Assembly: GCA_017608295.1 (NCBI GenBank) | Contig: JAFCGF010000004.1 | Location: 62,001 to 126,000 of the forward strand | Direction: 5' to 3' | DNA from: Candidatus Woesearchaeota archaeon | GTDB taxonomy: Archaea; Nanoarchaeota; Nanoarchaeia; Woesearchaeales; JAGVZT01 | Length of the DNA: 64,000 nucleotides | Shown here: one piece after another, positions 16,028 to 22,863 of the stretch | Layout: every line of letters starts with the position of its first letter | Numbering within the stretch: position 1 is the first letter of the stretch | Translations under genes and position numbers: made by a program | Notes under the pieces: generated by a model | Seen by the model: the letters and a program-made list of their open reading frames with translations, nothing else | What the model was told of the DNA's origin: nothing | Database searches by the model: none

Positions 16028-16879
16028 TCACTGAGATTCCGAGACCAATCCGCCCTGATTGACCCACGCAGTGGCATCCTCAGTCGCAAGCTCGCAAGAA
16101 TCTGTCAGGGATAACTCCTCAATCTGATAATGATAGAAGAAGGATGAAAGGAAAACATCCCCTGCGCCAGTTGTGTTTTTCACTTCATCATTGGTTTCCA
16201 CAGGGACTTCGAATGAATCATCTTGCGTGAACACAAGGTTCTTCTGCTTTCCAGTGACGACAATGACCTCCAGATTCTGATAGGAGAACAGGTCCTGCAG
16301 AGAGGACAAACCGAGGCTCTCGACGATGCTCTTCTGCTCAAAGGAGTTCAGCTGAAGGTAGTTGGCCCGCCCGATAATCTCGTCGAACAGAATCTCATCA
16401 GGAGACATGTAACCAAGATACTGGCCGGGAGTGTACAGCACATAACAGTCCTCAGGCAGGTCCTGAAGGATTTCCGTGGCAATCTCACTAGGCGCTGTTG
16501 GAATGAGAAGGTGTCTCAAATAATCAGTTCCTGAATCGTACGAGGGAAATGGCTCAGACACGTTCTCTTCCCAGGCAATCTCCTGTGTGGAGTCCGCATG
16601 GTTCTCAATCGTACAAATGGAAATCTCCCCGTCGACGACGTGTATCAAATCCTCATCAATGCCCTTCGAGGCAAGATGCGACAAATAGTCCTCGCTGAAT
16701 TTGTCTGTGCCCAGCACTGAGTGGACTTTAGCGACGTACCCATAGTTCTCTGCCAGGTAAAGGGAGATGATACCTGCCGGCCCGCCGTATGTCTCGACCC
16801 CGTCAATGACGTCCTTTGCGAGATGCCCGCATATGAGGGTGTTGTCTGTCTGCGGTCCACAAATGCTGTCCATATCCAT
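16028..16879 (-). CDS. PfkB-family carbohydrate/nucleoside kinase
   Basis: The 283-residue protein has the ribokinase fold signature. ICGHLAKDVIDG and the glycine pair YGGPAG near the N-terminus form the substrate site, and NTTGAGDVF at about residues 233-241 is the PfkB motif with the anion-hole glycines and the catalytic Asp. VIVVTGKQKN is the usual strand before it. The substrate cannot be told from the sequence. A TATA box at 16906-16915 puts the start site within a few bases of the ATG at 16879, suggesting a leaderless mRNA. It is slightly shorter than the typical 300-residue enzyme. Confidence 0.9.
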   Translation of the reverse strand: MDMDSICGPQTDNTLICGHLAKDVIDGVETYGGPAGIISLYLAENYGYVAKVHSVLGTDKFSEDYLSHLASKGIDEDLIHVVDGEISICTIENHADSTQEIAWEENVSEPFPSYDSGTDYLRHLLIPTAPSEIATEILQDLPEDCYVLYTPGQYLGYMSPDEILFDEIIGRANYLQLNSFEQKSIVESLGLSSLQDLFSYQNLEVIVVTGKQKNLVFTQDDSFEVPVETNDEVKNTTGAGDVFLSSFFYHYQIEELSLTDSCELATEDATAWVNQGGLVSESQ

Positions 16880-16905
16880 TGTATCACATCAGGGGTTGGA
16901 TTTCG

Positions 16906-16915
16906 CTATATAAAC
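16906..16915 (-). promoter_or_regulatory. TATA box of the PfkB gene
   Basis: GTTTATATAG on the minus strand is centred about 32 bases before the ATG at 16879, the position for a near-leaderless transcript. It lies directly after the BRE-like purines CGAAA. Confidence 0.6.
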
Positions 16916-16920
16916 TTTCG

Positions 16921-17400
16921 TCATTCGTTAGGCGTGACTTCAGGCATTCCCACAAGCATCGGGTCGCTGAGGAATCCCTCTCTCTTCAGCTCGTCGATGA
17001 TGTAAAATACCTTTTTTGACCGAATCTTGAACTGCTCTTCCATCTCCTCGATGAAATCCTCAAGTTCGCGTATCTGCTTGAAGATAACCTCAAAAAAGAA
17101 GTCGAAGTCGTTGTTGATTTTCATCAGGGTGTTAACGCAGGAGCTCTTGAGCAAAAAATCCCTGATAGCATCCCTCTGCTCGCGCGACACCTTGATGAGT
17201 ACAGTTGCCCGCGTGGCATAACCCAGCTTCGAGAAGTCAAGCAGCGAGGTGTGCCTCTTGATGAGACCCTCCTCATGGTACTTAAGCCGGTCATATATCG
17301 TGCTTATAGGAATCCTCGTCTTCCGGCTCATCCTTGTCAGTGTCTGTCTCGCGTTCTGTCTCAAGTTGCTCACAATCAGCAAATCTCTCTTCGGAATCAT
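16921..17400 (-). CDS. Lrp/AsnC-family transcription regulator
   Basis: Residues 1-50 form the helix-turn-helix of the family (LLIVSNLRQNARQTLTRMSR then IPISTIYDRLKYHEEGLIKR). Residues 58-140 look like the RAM/ligand-binding fold (LGYATRATVLIKV ... FDFFFEVIFK). These regulators usually bind as dimers or octamers and sense amino acids or other metabolites. The length of 159 is typical. The start follows GGTGGAGGTAAGGAAC. A TATA-like TTTTTTATTA lies at 17441-17450. It is divergent to the winged-helix gene and upstream of the PfkB gene, which it might control. Confidence 0.88.
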   Translation of the reverse strand: MIPKRDLLIVSNLRQNARQTLTRMSRKTRIPISTIYDRLKYHEEGLIKRHTSLLDFSKLGYATRATVLIKVSREQRDAIRDFLLKSSCVNTLMKINNDFDFFFEVIFKQIRELEDFIEEMEEQFKIRSKKVFYIIDELKREGFLSDPMLVGMPEVTPNE

Positions 17401-17440
17401 TGTTCCTTACCTCCACCTAAGTACGCTAGAAGAACCTGTG

Positions 17441-17450
17441 TAATAAAAAA
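17441..17450 (-). promoter_or_regulatory. TATA-like box of the Lrp-type gene
   Basis: TTTTTTATTA on the minus strand lies about 45 bases before the ATG at 17400, which would leave a leader of about 20 bases carrying the ribosome binding site. Confidence 0.4.
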
Positions 17451-17484
17451 CGATAGTTGAGCTGGACTAAACGTTTTGGCATAG

Positions 17485-17497
17485 TGGTTTTAAACCA
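17485..17497. promoter_or_regulatory. Palindrome between the two divergent regulator genes
   Basis: TGGTTTTAAACCA is a perfect 13-bp palindrome. It sits between the TATA boxes of the Lrp-type gene and the winged-helix gene, where either protein could bind to regulate both. Confidence 0.45.
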
Positions 17498-17515
17498 AAT
17501 GGTTGAAAAAACAAT

Positions 17516-17528
17516 AATTTTAAAAATT
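17516..17528 (+). promoter_or_regulatory. TATA box of the winged-helix gene
   Basis: AATTTTAAAAATT lies about 26 bases before the ATG at 17549, which fits a leaderless transcript. No ribosome binding site precedes the ATG. Confidence 0.55.
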
Positions 17529-17548
17529 GCTTTAGATTCCCTTCAGGC

Positions 17549-18394
17549 ATGTCAAAGGGCACAGTCCTCCTCACATTCGAGCCGAAGAACGTCAAGGAGA
17601 TGATTGTATTTATTCTTGCTCACGAGTTTCCGTTATCAACTAAAGAGTTGAAAAGCAGAATCAAGAAGTACTACAGCAGGAGTGTATCTTATCAGGCGGT
17701 CCACAAGGAAGCGATGAAACTAGGCAGGGAGGGCCTGCTCCTAAAACAGGACAAGAAGTTCCAGCTCAATGCGAGATGGGTGCAGAAATTCTACAAGTTC
17801 GCAGAGGCACTTCATATCAATTATTCAAAGGCCCGCAAGTATCCGCTTAACATCCTAAAACTCCGTGAGGACGGGGACATCATCACTCTGGACTTTGATT
17901 CCCTCAATGAAGCAGACGACTATTTCATAGACGTGATGGACTATTTCTACCAGACACTCAGCCCAGATGAGCCAATAATAATGCACTACAGGCACAACGC
18001 GTGGCCCATACTCCACGCAAAGAAACAGGAGGAGATTAGCACGGCAGGACCGAGGGAGCGGAGGACCTACTGCCTATGCGGATCTGACACTCCACTTGAC
18101 AGGTGGTGCACTGATTTCGAGAACAGCATAGGCATGAACGTGAAGATTGTACCAGGAGCGGCCAAGCAGTGGGGAACCCATGTATATGGCGACCTCATTC
18201 TACAGTTCCACAGGGAAGCCACTGTCAGCAGGAAGATGGATGAATTCTTCGAGAAGAGCACTTCGATTGACACTATAGATCCTAGCGAGCTACGCGAGCT
18301 GTTCGACCAAAAGGGCAACTTCAAGGTCATCGTGCACAAGAACAAGCTCATGGCTGATGAGATAAAGGCTGAGACAATGAAGCATTTCAAGTGA
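17549..18394 (+). CDS. Winged-helix domain protein, 281 aa
   Basis: The N-terminal 75 residues look like an archaeal winged helix: IVFILAHEFPLSTKELKSRI, then SYQAVHKEAMKLGREGLLLK and the wing QDKKFQLN. The remaining 200 residues look like a sensor or effector domain and contain CLCGSDTPLDRWC, which may bind a metal or be redox-active. This layout is known from archaeal regulator families of uncertain ligand. The last 8 bases overlap the converging HEPN gene. The leaderless promoter is described separately. Confidence 0.82.
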   Translation: MSKGTVLLTFEPKNVKEMIVFILAHEFPLSTKELKSRIKKYYSRSVSYQAVHKEAMKLGREGLLLKQDKKFQLNARWVQKFYKFAEALHINYSKARKYPLNILKLREDGDIITLDFDSLNEADDYFIDVMDYFYQTLSPDEPIIMHYRHNAWPILHAKKQEEISTAGPRERRTYCLCGSDTPLDRWCTDFENSIGMNVKIVPGAAKQWGTHVYGDLILQFHREATVSRKMDEFFEKSTSIDTIDPSELRELFDQKGNFKVIVHKNKLMADEIKAETMKHFK

Positions 18395-18899
18395 GGATAT
18401 CCCTGCACTTCTTGACAAACAAGCGCGTCTTTAGTATGATGTCGTTGACCTTCGCCTTGCTGAATTCCCTCTCCGATGAATACGATGCATTCTTCCGCTC
18501 CTGTTTGCTCTGCACATAGAATAATATGTCGTGGTCGTCGAGATAGAGCGAGTTCAACATGGCAAGCTCCTGTGCTGTCAGCTCTTTCCGATAATAGTAC
18601 TTGATAAGCGCGCAGAGCGTGGCGTCATGGTTCTCTGATTTCAGACCTTTCCGAAGAATAAGCGCCAATGCTATATGGTAGGCTGAGTAATAACATCCCA
18701 CAAGTGCCCAGTCAGTGTATCCCTGCTGGAGTGTATTCTCTGTGAACTTAAGATTATGGGCTGCCTTCTCAGTATGCCCTTGCACTTTTGTCTCATCTAC
18801 CTGCACGTTTTTGAGCGCATTGGTGTCTAAGTACTTGGCGAGCGTTTGATCGAGCAACTCATCCGAGCGTAAGAGCCCTCTGAGATGGCGCTCTTTCAC
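18387..18899 (-). CDS. HEPN-domain protein, likely partner of the MNT protein
   Basis: The 170-residue helical protein has the HEPN plan. LKFTENTLQQGYTDWALVGCYYSAYHIALALI gives the two-helix core, with the substrate-binding region YYSAYH, and KYYYRKELTAQE follows. HEPN partners of minimal nucleotidyltransferases act as RNases or as toxins controlled by nucleotidylation. The canonical RxxxxH RNase motif is not obvious here. The listed GTG overlaps the end of the nucleotidyltransferase gene by 41 bases; a TTG just after that gene's stop is an alternative. Pairing and order fit an MNT-HEPN toxin-antitoxin module. Confidence 0.82.
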   Translation of the reverse strand: MKERHLRGLLRSDELLDQTLAKYLDTNALKNVQVDETKVQGHTEKAAHNLKFTENTLQQGYTDWALVGCYYSAYHIALALILRKGLKSENHDATLCALIKYYYRKELTAQELAMLNSLYLDDHDILFYVQSKQERKNASYSSEREFSKAKVNDIILKTRLFVKKCRDILT

Positions 18900-19485
18900 C
18901 TATGAGCACCTCGTAGAAAAACTTCTGGTTGAATATAGGGAATCCTGTGGTAAGTGCTGAGAGCACAACCATATCTTTCCTTTCCTTGAGCTCTCTGTTG
19001 AACTCATGCTCTGTGAGTTGGAAGGAATGGATTCTTATGCCTGTCTGCGCCATCACGTATTTTTTTGCGGTCTTAGTATCTGTTCTTCCGGAGAAGACCT
19101 CAAGGAGATCTACATCAGAGTCCTGGTTGAAGCTTTTATCTGCAGTGGAACCGAAGACTACCACAAGCAGCGGTTTCTTATTGAGGCTACTGAGGTAATC
19201 TATAATGGCATGTCTTCTGAGGCGCGGCAAAGCATTGAGCTTCTCGTCGTCGAATAGGGGGAAGAGTCTAGGGATATATTGTGCTCTCACTGCAAATTTC
19301 TTGAGGTTCGCTTCCTTCTCAGTCCAAAGAATACCTGCCTTCACTAGGGTGTTGAGATGCCTAAATGCGCTGCTCTCGTTGAGCTTCGTCTTCCGCGCGA
19401 TTCTTCTGAGGTGCAGAGGTACGTTTCTGTTGTCGTAAAACAGCTTCAGGATTCTCCACACAGCAGGCTTCATAAGTGTTTTCAT
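18859..19485 (-). CDS. MNT-type nucleotidyltransferase with N-terminal winged helix
   Basis: Residues 1-75 form a winged helix (VWRILKLFYDNRNVPLHLRR, KLNESSAFRHLNTLVKAGIL). Residues 100-160 form a minimal nucleotidyltransferase: VVVFGSTADKSFNQDSDVDLL has the GS motif and the D-x-D metal ligands. In MNT-HEPN systems such enzymes add nucleotides to the HEPN partner to silence it. The fused DNA-binding domain and the overlapping palindromes directly upstream (19490-19515) suggest self-repression. The start ATG at 19485 has no clear ribosome binding site, so the message may be leaderless. Confidence 0.88.
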   Translation of the reverse strand: MKTLMKPAVWRILKLFYDNRNVPLHLRRIARKTKLNESSAFRHLNTLVKAGILWTEKEANLKKFAVRAQYIPRLFPLFDDEKLNALPRLRRHAIIDYLSSLNKKPLLVVVFGSTADKSFNQDSDVDLLEVFSGRTDTKTAKKYVMAQTGIRIHSFQLTEHEFNRELKERKDMVVLSALTTGFPIFNQKFFYEVLIGERAPSQRALTLG

Positions 19486-19489
19486 TTTA

Positions 19490-19515
19490 CAAACAATTGT
19501 TTGAATTATTCAAAC
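19490..19515. promoter_or_regulatory. Two overlapping palindromes, operator of the MNT-HEPN pair
   Basis: CAAACAATTGTTTG (19490-19503) and GTTTGAATTATTCAAAC (19499-19515) are both perfect and share a GTTTG half site. They begin five bases before the ATG at 19485 on its coding strand. A winged-helix dimer binding here would block the promoter. Confidence 0.65.
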
Positions 19516-19646
19516 ATTTATTAATTTTTACTTTCTGCCAAGACCGAAGAATCTCCGGGAACCACCCAATCTTCCGAAAGATTTCCGGACACATAGGAAG
19601 ACCTCCGTTCTCGTCGTGGATTCTCCGCTTTTGCTGGGAAAATCCA

Positions 19647-19655
19647 GTTTAAAAC
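19647..19655 (+). promoter_or_regulatory. TATA box for the 76-aa gene and followers
   Basis: GTTTAAAAC lies about 60 bases before the ATG at 19710, so the transcript would carry a leader of about 35 bases containing the hairpin at 19676-19695. Confidence 0.5.
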
Positions 19656-19675
19656 TCGTTCTGTTCCCGTATTCA

Positions 19676-19695
19676 CGCGGTAAGCGTTAACCGCG
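19676..19695 (+). promoter_or_regulatory. Leader hairpin next to the ribosome binding site
   Basis: CGCGGT-aagcgtta-ACCGCG forms a perfect six-pair stem ending one base before the GGAGGG ribosome binding site of the gene at 19710. It might influence translation. Confidence 0.45.
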
Positions 19696-19709
19696 CGGAG
19701 GGTGCAAAG

Positions 19710-19940
19710 ATGGAAAGTGGGATTGTGCGCATCGTTTCAGATGCAGAGTATACCGTGCGTGGGGAACTGGATTGGATTCCCCACTCAGTGCCGCAGATTG
19801 AGATTATCGGCCTGCCAGGACAGTACATATTTCCTGGGCCTGAGTGGCCGGGTGAGCCGTACAGGCCAGAGCTGCCGACGCCACAGTGGCCAAATGAGCC
19901 GAGAATCCGGCTGCCCGGAGCAGAGATCTATCTAAGGTAA
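19710..19940 (+). CDS. Small Pro/Glu-rich protein, 76 aa
   Basis: The C-terminal half is unusually rich in Pro with Trp, Glu and Arg (FPGPEWPGEPYRPELPTPQW), and is probably extended rather than folded. The N-terminal 30 residues could form a small beta unit (GIVRIVSDAEYTVRGELDW). The start follows GGAGGGTGCAAAG. It opens a run of four small genes in the same direction (19710-20905). No family recognised. Confidence 0.72.
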   Translation: MESGIVRIVSDAEYTVRGELDWIPHSVPQIEIIGLPGQYIFPGPEWPGEPYRPELPTPQWPNEPRIRLPGAEIYLR

Positions 19941-19945
19941 GGATA

Positions 19946-20254
19946 ATGGAACTTGAGCAGATTGCGCTTGAGAACTGCATTCCTGCCACTCAGATTTGGG
20001 AGGTGCTTTCACCAGATGACGATCTCTCGGTGAGAATCTATCTGGGGCAGGTGCCAGAGGGCGAGAAGCAGGAAGAGGAAGCAATGGTAACACTTCTCCC
20101 CGACGAGCTGGTCGAGGAGGACTACGAAAGCGAGGAACAAATCAATACACTGCCTGAGGACGAAGACACATCCTTCTACAGGAGTGAGGACGAGACACAG
20201 GAATACAACAGGAGATATGAGACGGAGGGACAAGAATGGAACCAAGAGATTTGA
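19946..20254 (+). CDS. Small acidic protein, 102 aa
   Basis: It starts five bases after the preceding stop, with GGTAAGGATA as the ribosome binding site. The first 45 residues look structured (LENCIPATQIWEVLSPDDDL). The rest is a highly acidic, probably disordered tail (DELVEEDYESEEQINTLPED). Its end overlaps the start of the 55-codon gene at 20236, so translation is probably coupled. Function unknown. Confidence 0.72.
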   Translation: MELEQIALENCIPATQIWEVLSPDDDLSVRIYLGQVPEGEKQEEEAMVTLLPDELVEEDYESEEQINTLPEDEDTSFYRSEDETQEYNRRYETEGQEWNQEI

Positions 20255-20403
20255 CAGACAAATGCTACATTGCACCGCCACACATGGGCAATGGCTTTGA
20301 TTGGCCATCCACACCATTCCCAAAATGCTGCCCTACCTGCGGACAGCCATGGTCAAGCGGATATGGTGGCGGATTTGGCACGTATGACAAAGACAGATTC
20401 TAG
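20236..20403 (+). CDS. 55-aa protein with CC/CxxC cysteine cluster
   Basis: This short frame starts at ATG 20236 inside the end of the previous gene, behind GGAGGGACAAGA, and ends at TAG 20401. The protein has a polar start (MEPRDLTDKCYIAPPHMGNG), a PKCCPTCGQPW cluster able to bind a metal, and a Gly/Tyr-rich end (SSGYGGGFGTYDKDRF). Codon use reads as coding, and the 19-base overlap suggests coupling. No family recognised. Confidence 0.6.
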   Translation: MEPRDLTDKCYIAPPHMGNGFDWPSTPFPKCCPTCGQPWSSGYGGGFGTYDKDRF

Positions 20404-20443
20404 GGTTAAAAAAGAAGTGAACAAACAACGGAGGTAAACAACA

Positions 20444-20905
20444 ATGGCAACAGCACTTGAGCAGATGGTCGACTGCTATTCGACCGCAACAATAGGGACA
20501 ACGTACCAGACTCTGGACAGCTATGCAATGGGTCCGGTGTGCTCCATACCCGGCCCGCACCAGAGCGGCATGCTGGATTTCAACGGCATGTTGAAGCCCG
20601 GAGTCTATGAAACGATGCATAGTGCATTCAACAACGACGACTTCCTCGGCGGCTGCAGGAATACGTGGTACCAAGAACCAAGCTACAACCCTATTGGAAG
20701 CCAAGATAGTGGATTTCAGGTCGGCTCCCGAGGCAATATCATGCACGGAGTGGAGATTGGCATACAGGAACGCTACGATTTCAGCGGCCACAATAATAAT
20801 CCCGCGCACATTAACTATGACTTAATTGGTGCAGATGGTGCTTTCGGCCAGAAGGCTCTTGGAGATTCTCATTCGATGGACCTTCCTGGCTTTCAGGTGT
20901 GGTAA
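20444..20905 (+). CDS. Unknown protein, 153 aa, Gly/Asn/His-rich
   Basis: The start follows ACGGAGGTAAACAACA. The protein is short of Lys and Leu and rich in Gly, Asn, Ser and aromatic residues (PGPHQSGMLDFNGMLKPG, YDFSGHNNNPAHINYDLIG). It has no signal peptide. Its composition differs from the surrounding enzymes and recalls structural or self-assembling proteins. It may function with the three small proteins upstream. No family recognised. Confidence 0.75.
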   Translation: MATALEQMVDCYSTATIGTTYQTLDSYAMGPVCSIPGPHQSGMLDFNGMLKPGVYETMHSAFNNDDFLGGCRNTWYQEPSYNPIGSQDSGFQVGSRGNIMHGVEIGIQERYDFSGHNNNPAHINYDLIGADGAFGQKALGDSHSMDLPGFQVW

Positions 20906-20965
20906 AGATAGATAAGAGAAATGTTTTTTATTTTAGGTTAATTTATTCGAAAGGAGGGATTAAAA

Positions 20966-21280
20966 ATGCAGAAGCAAATCATAACAGCAATAAGCAACAG
21001 AGACAAAGCCATTTGCTATACAATAGAGAAGAATGAATCATACTTCAGGTTCCTGTTTCTTCTCCTGAAGGATTTCAATCTGAAGATTCCTGATATCTAT
21101 GATGGCTCTGGAAACCTGCCTGATATTAACCAAAATGACACGTACACGTTCTACGGGAACAAAGACATAGATATTGTAGAAGTGTTTGGAAAGGACAGAA
21201 TATTCCTCATCATCGAAACAGATCTCCGTGACAGGCTCACCAAGTTCATGGAGACTAACTGCGAATTCCAGAAGAAGTAA
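20966..21280 (+). CDS. Unknown protein, 104 aa
   Basis: The gene has a perfect AAAGGAGGGAT ribosome binding site eight bases before ATG 20966. The translation, with YFRFLFLLLKDFNLKIPDIY in the first half and DIDIVEVFGKDRIFLIIETD in the second, looks like a small alpha/beta domain. It has no signal peptide and no recognisable motif. It ends 33 bases before the SurE gene. Confidence 0.75.
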   Translation: MQKQIITAISNRDKAICYTIEKNESYFRFLFLLLKDFNLKIPDIYDGSGNLPDINQNDTYTFYGNKDIDIVEVFGKDRIFLIIETDLRDRLTKFMETNCEFQKK

Positions 21281-21284
21281 TCTT

Positions 21285-21292
21285 CTTAAATT
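21285..21292 (+). promoter_or_regulatory. Possible TATA box of the SurE gene
   Basis: CTTAAATT lies about 25 bases before ATG 21314, which fits a leaderless start. It falls right after the stop codon of the preceding gene. Confidence 0.35.
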
Positions 21293-21313
21293 GGAGATGA
21301 ACCCCTCTCTACA

Positions 21314-22735
21314 ATGGGAGATGAGAACGGGCTTACGGTCCTGCTGGTGAACGACGACGGATACACCGCCGAAGGCATCAATACTCTCGCAGATTATCTC
21401 GAGGAGATTGCTGACGTTCGAATAGTCGCTCCGAGGGTGAACCACAGCGGTGTCGGTGAAAGGACTAGTGAGCATGTGTCTGCCGAGCGGATGGAGCATA
21501 ATGGCCGCGACATCTACGTGGTCGACGGCACTCCTGTTGATTGTGTGAATTACGCTCTGACCGAACTCTACCCCGGAGAGATTGATATCGTTGTCTCAGG
21601 GATTAACCACGGCTATAATCTTGGTCCTGATGTATATATCTCAGGCACGATGGCTGCTGCCAGAGTCGCATCAAGGGACTATGATGTTGTTGGAGTGGCA
21701 GTGTCAGCAGACACAATAGAATTTAGTAGCGAAGACTTTGAAGAAGCATGCCTCTCAGATAATTTAGAAGATTTCATTTTCAAGTGTAATTTTAACCTTG
21801 CTGCTGAGTTCACTTTGGAATTCCTAAAGTGGTTAGATAACGAACTCATAATGGGTACGCAAAGCAGCCTGTTCAAAGAATGGTATTACAACATTAATAT
21901 TCCTGCCATCAAGAAGTATCAGGAGCCACAGGGTTTGGCCTTGACCACCTTAGGGTCAGATTACACTACAGACGATTATACTTGGGTCAATATAGATGAA
22001 AAGTGGAGATTAGTGAACCTCTGGACGAAACGAAAACTCCAAGGTAAACCCGGCTCAGACCAATGGGCAATTACCCGTGATTACCTATCTCTTAGCATAT
22101 TAAGTTCAGCATTACAAATAAAATCGATTAATGAAATGAGAAGAGAAATTGGTTTGCCTGAAGACATTGTCACTGAAATCAATTTCAACACTGAAGATTA
22201 TACAACTGAGAAGTCAAACATAATTCAAAGGTTACAGAGCAGTTTTTCATACCTAGTCCCCACACACATTGAAATGCAGTGGGTTAAAAATCCAATAGAC
22301 GAACTTCCAAAAATAGTAAATAGAGATTTATTCTGGGACGCAAGTGTAGATGAATGGGAGGCCACACTCAATGGGCCTCACGGAAATCCCTATGCCCACA
22401 GAGATGATTTAGTTCTCAATGGCATGTTCTATAACCGATGGGAAGGTACTGAAGCAGGAAAAGCGTTACTTGAAGAGCAAGATAGATTTAACAAATCACG
22501 TCTGAAAGATATTGACAAATGGGCCATCAGAAATGGACTACTTAAGATTTCAGAAAGGACATACTTATCACGAGGAATGTACAATGCTGAAGTGATAGAA
22601 TGGACTTTAGATTGGGATAAAGGTTTAGATATAACACTAAATGACTTACTGGCTCCCACCTCAGACGAGGAGGCAGAACAGCCTAAAGGTACAGACATTC
22701 AAATAAGTGATGAAAAGGTTGATAAATCAGCCTAA
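21314..22735 (+). CDS. surE: SurE-type 5'/3'-nucleotidase with long C-terminal extension
   Basis: Residues 1-150 carry the SurE signatures: LVNDDGY with the metal-binding Asp pair at 14-15, NHSG at 43-46, VDGTPVDCV at 70-78, SGINHG at 95-100 and ISGTMAAA at 109-116. SurE enzymes are metal-dependent phosphatases that act on nucleoside monophosphates. Family members are about 250 residues long. Here roughly 225 residues follow the catalytic region, including WDASVDEWEATLNGPHGNPY. I recognise nothing in that extension. The DNA turns clearly more AT-rich from about 21720, so the end may have been added from another source. Confidence 0.88.
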   Translation: MGDENGLTVLLVNDDGYTAEGINTLADYLEEIADVRIVAPRVNHSGVGERTSEHVSAERMEHNGRDIYVVDGTPVDCVNYALTELYPGEIDIVVSGINHGYNLGPDVYISGTMAAARVASRDYDVVGVAVSADTIEFSSEDFEEACLSDNLEDFIFKCNFNLAAEFTLEFLKWLDNELIMGTQSSLFKEWYYNINIPAIKKYQEPQGLALTTLGSDYTTDDYTWVNIDEKWRLVNLWTKRKLQGKPGSDQWAITRDYLSLSILSSALQIKSINEMRREIGLPEDIVTEINFNTEDYTTEKSNIIQRLQSSFSYLVPTHIEMQWVKNPIDELPKIVNRDLFWDASVDEWEATLNGPHGNPYAHRDDLVLNGMFYNRWEGTEAGKALLEEQDRFNKSRLKDIDKWAIRNGLLKISERTYLSRGMYNAEVIEWTLDWDKGLDITLNDLLAPTSDEEAEQPKGTDIQISDEKVDKSA

Positions 22736-22805
22736 AAGCAAGAATTCTCAGATTATTTTGACCAACACAGGATGGTGGCACAAACCGGGGACTTTAGGGG
22801 GGAAA

Positions 22806-22816
22806 CATTTATAAAT
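22806..22816 (+). promoter_or_regulatory. TATA box of the SecA-like gene
   Basis: CATTTATAAAT lies about 53 bases before ATG 22864, leaving a leader of about 25-30 bases. A second AT stretch (TTTAAAT near 22848) is too close to the ATG to serve. Confidence 0.55.
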
Positions 22817-22863
22817 CAGGGAAAGAATTTACTATTCAATAGTAGTTTAAATGTGGTTAGAAG

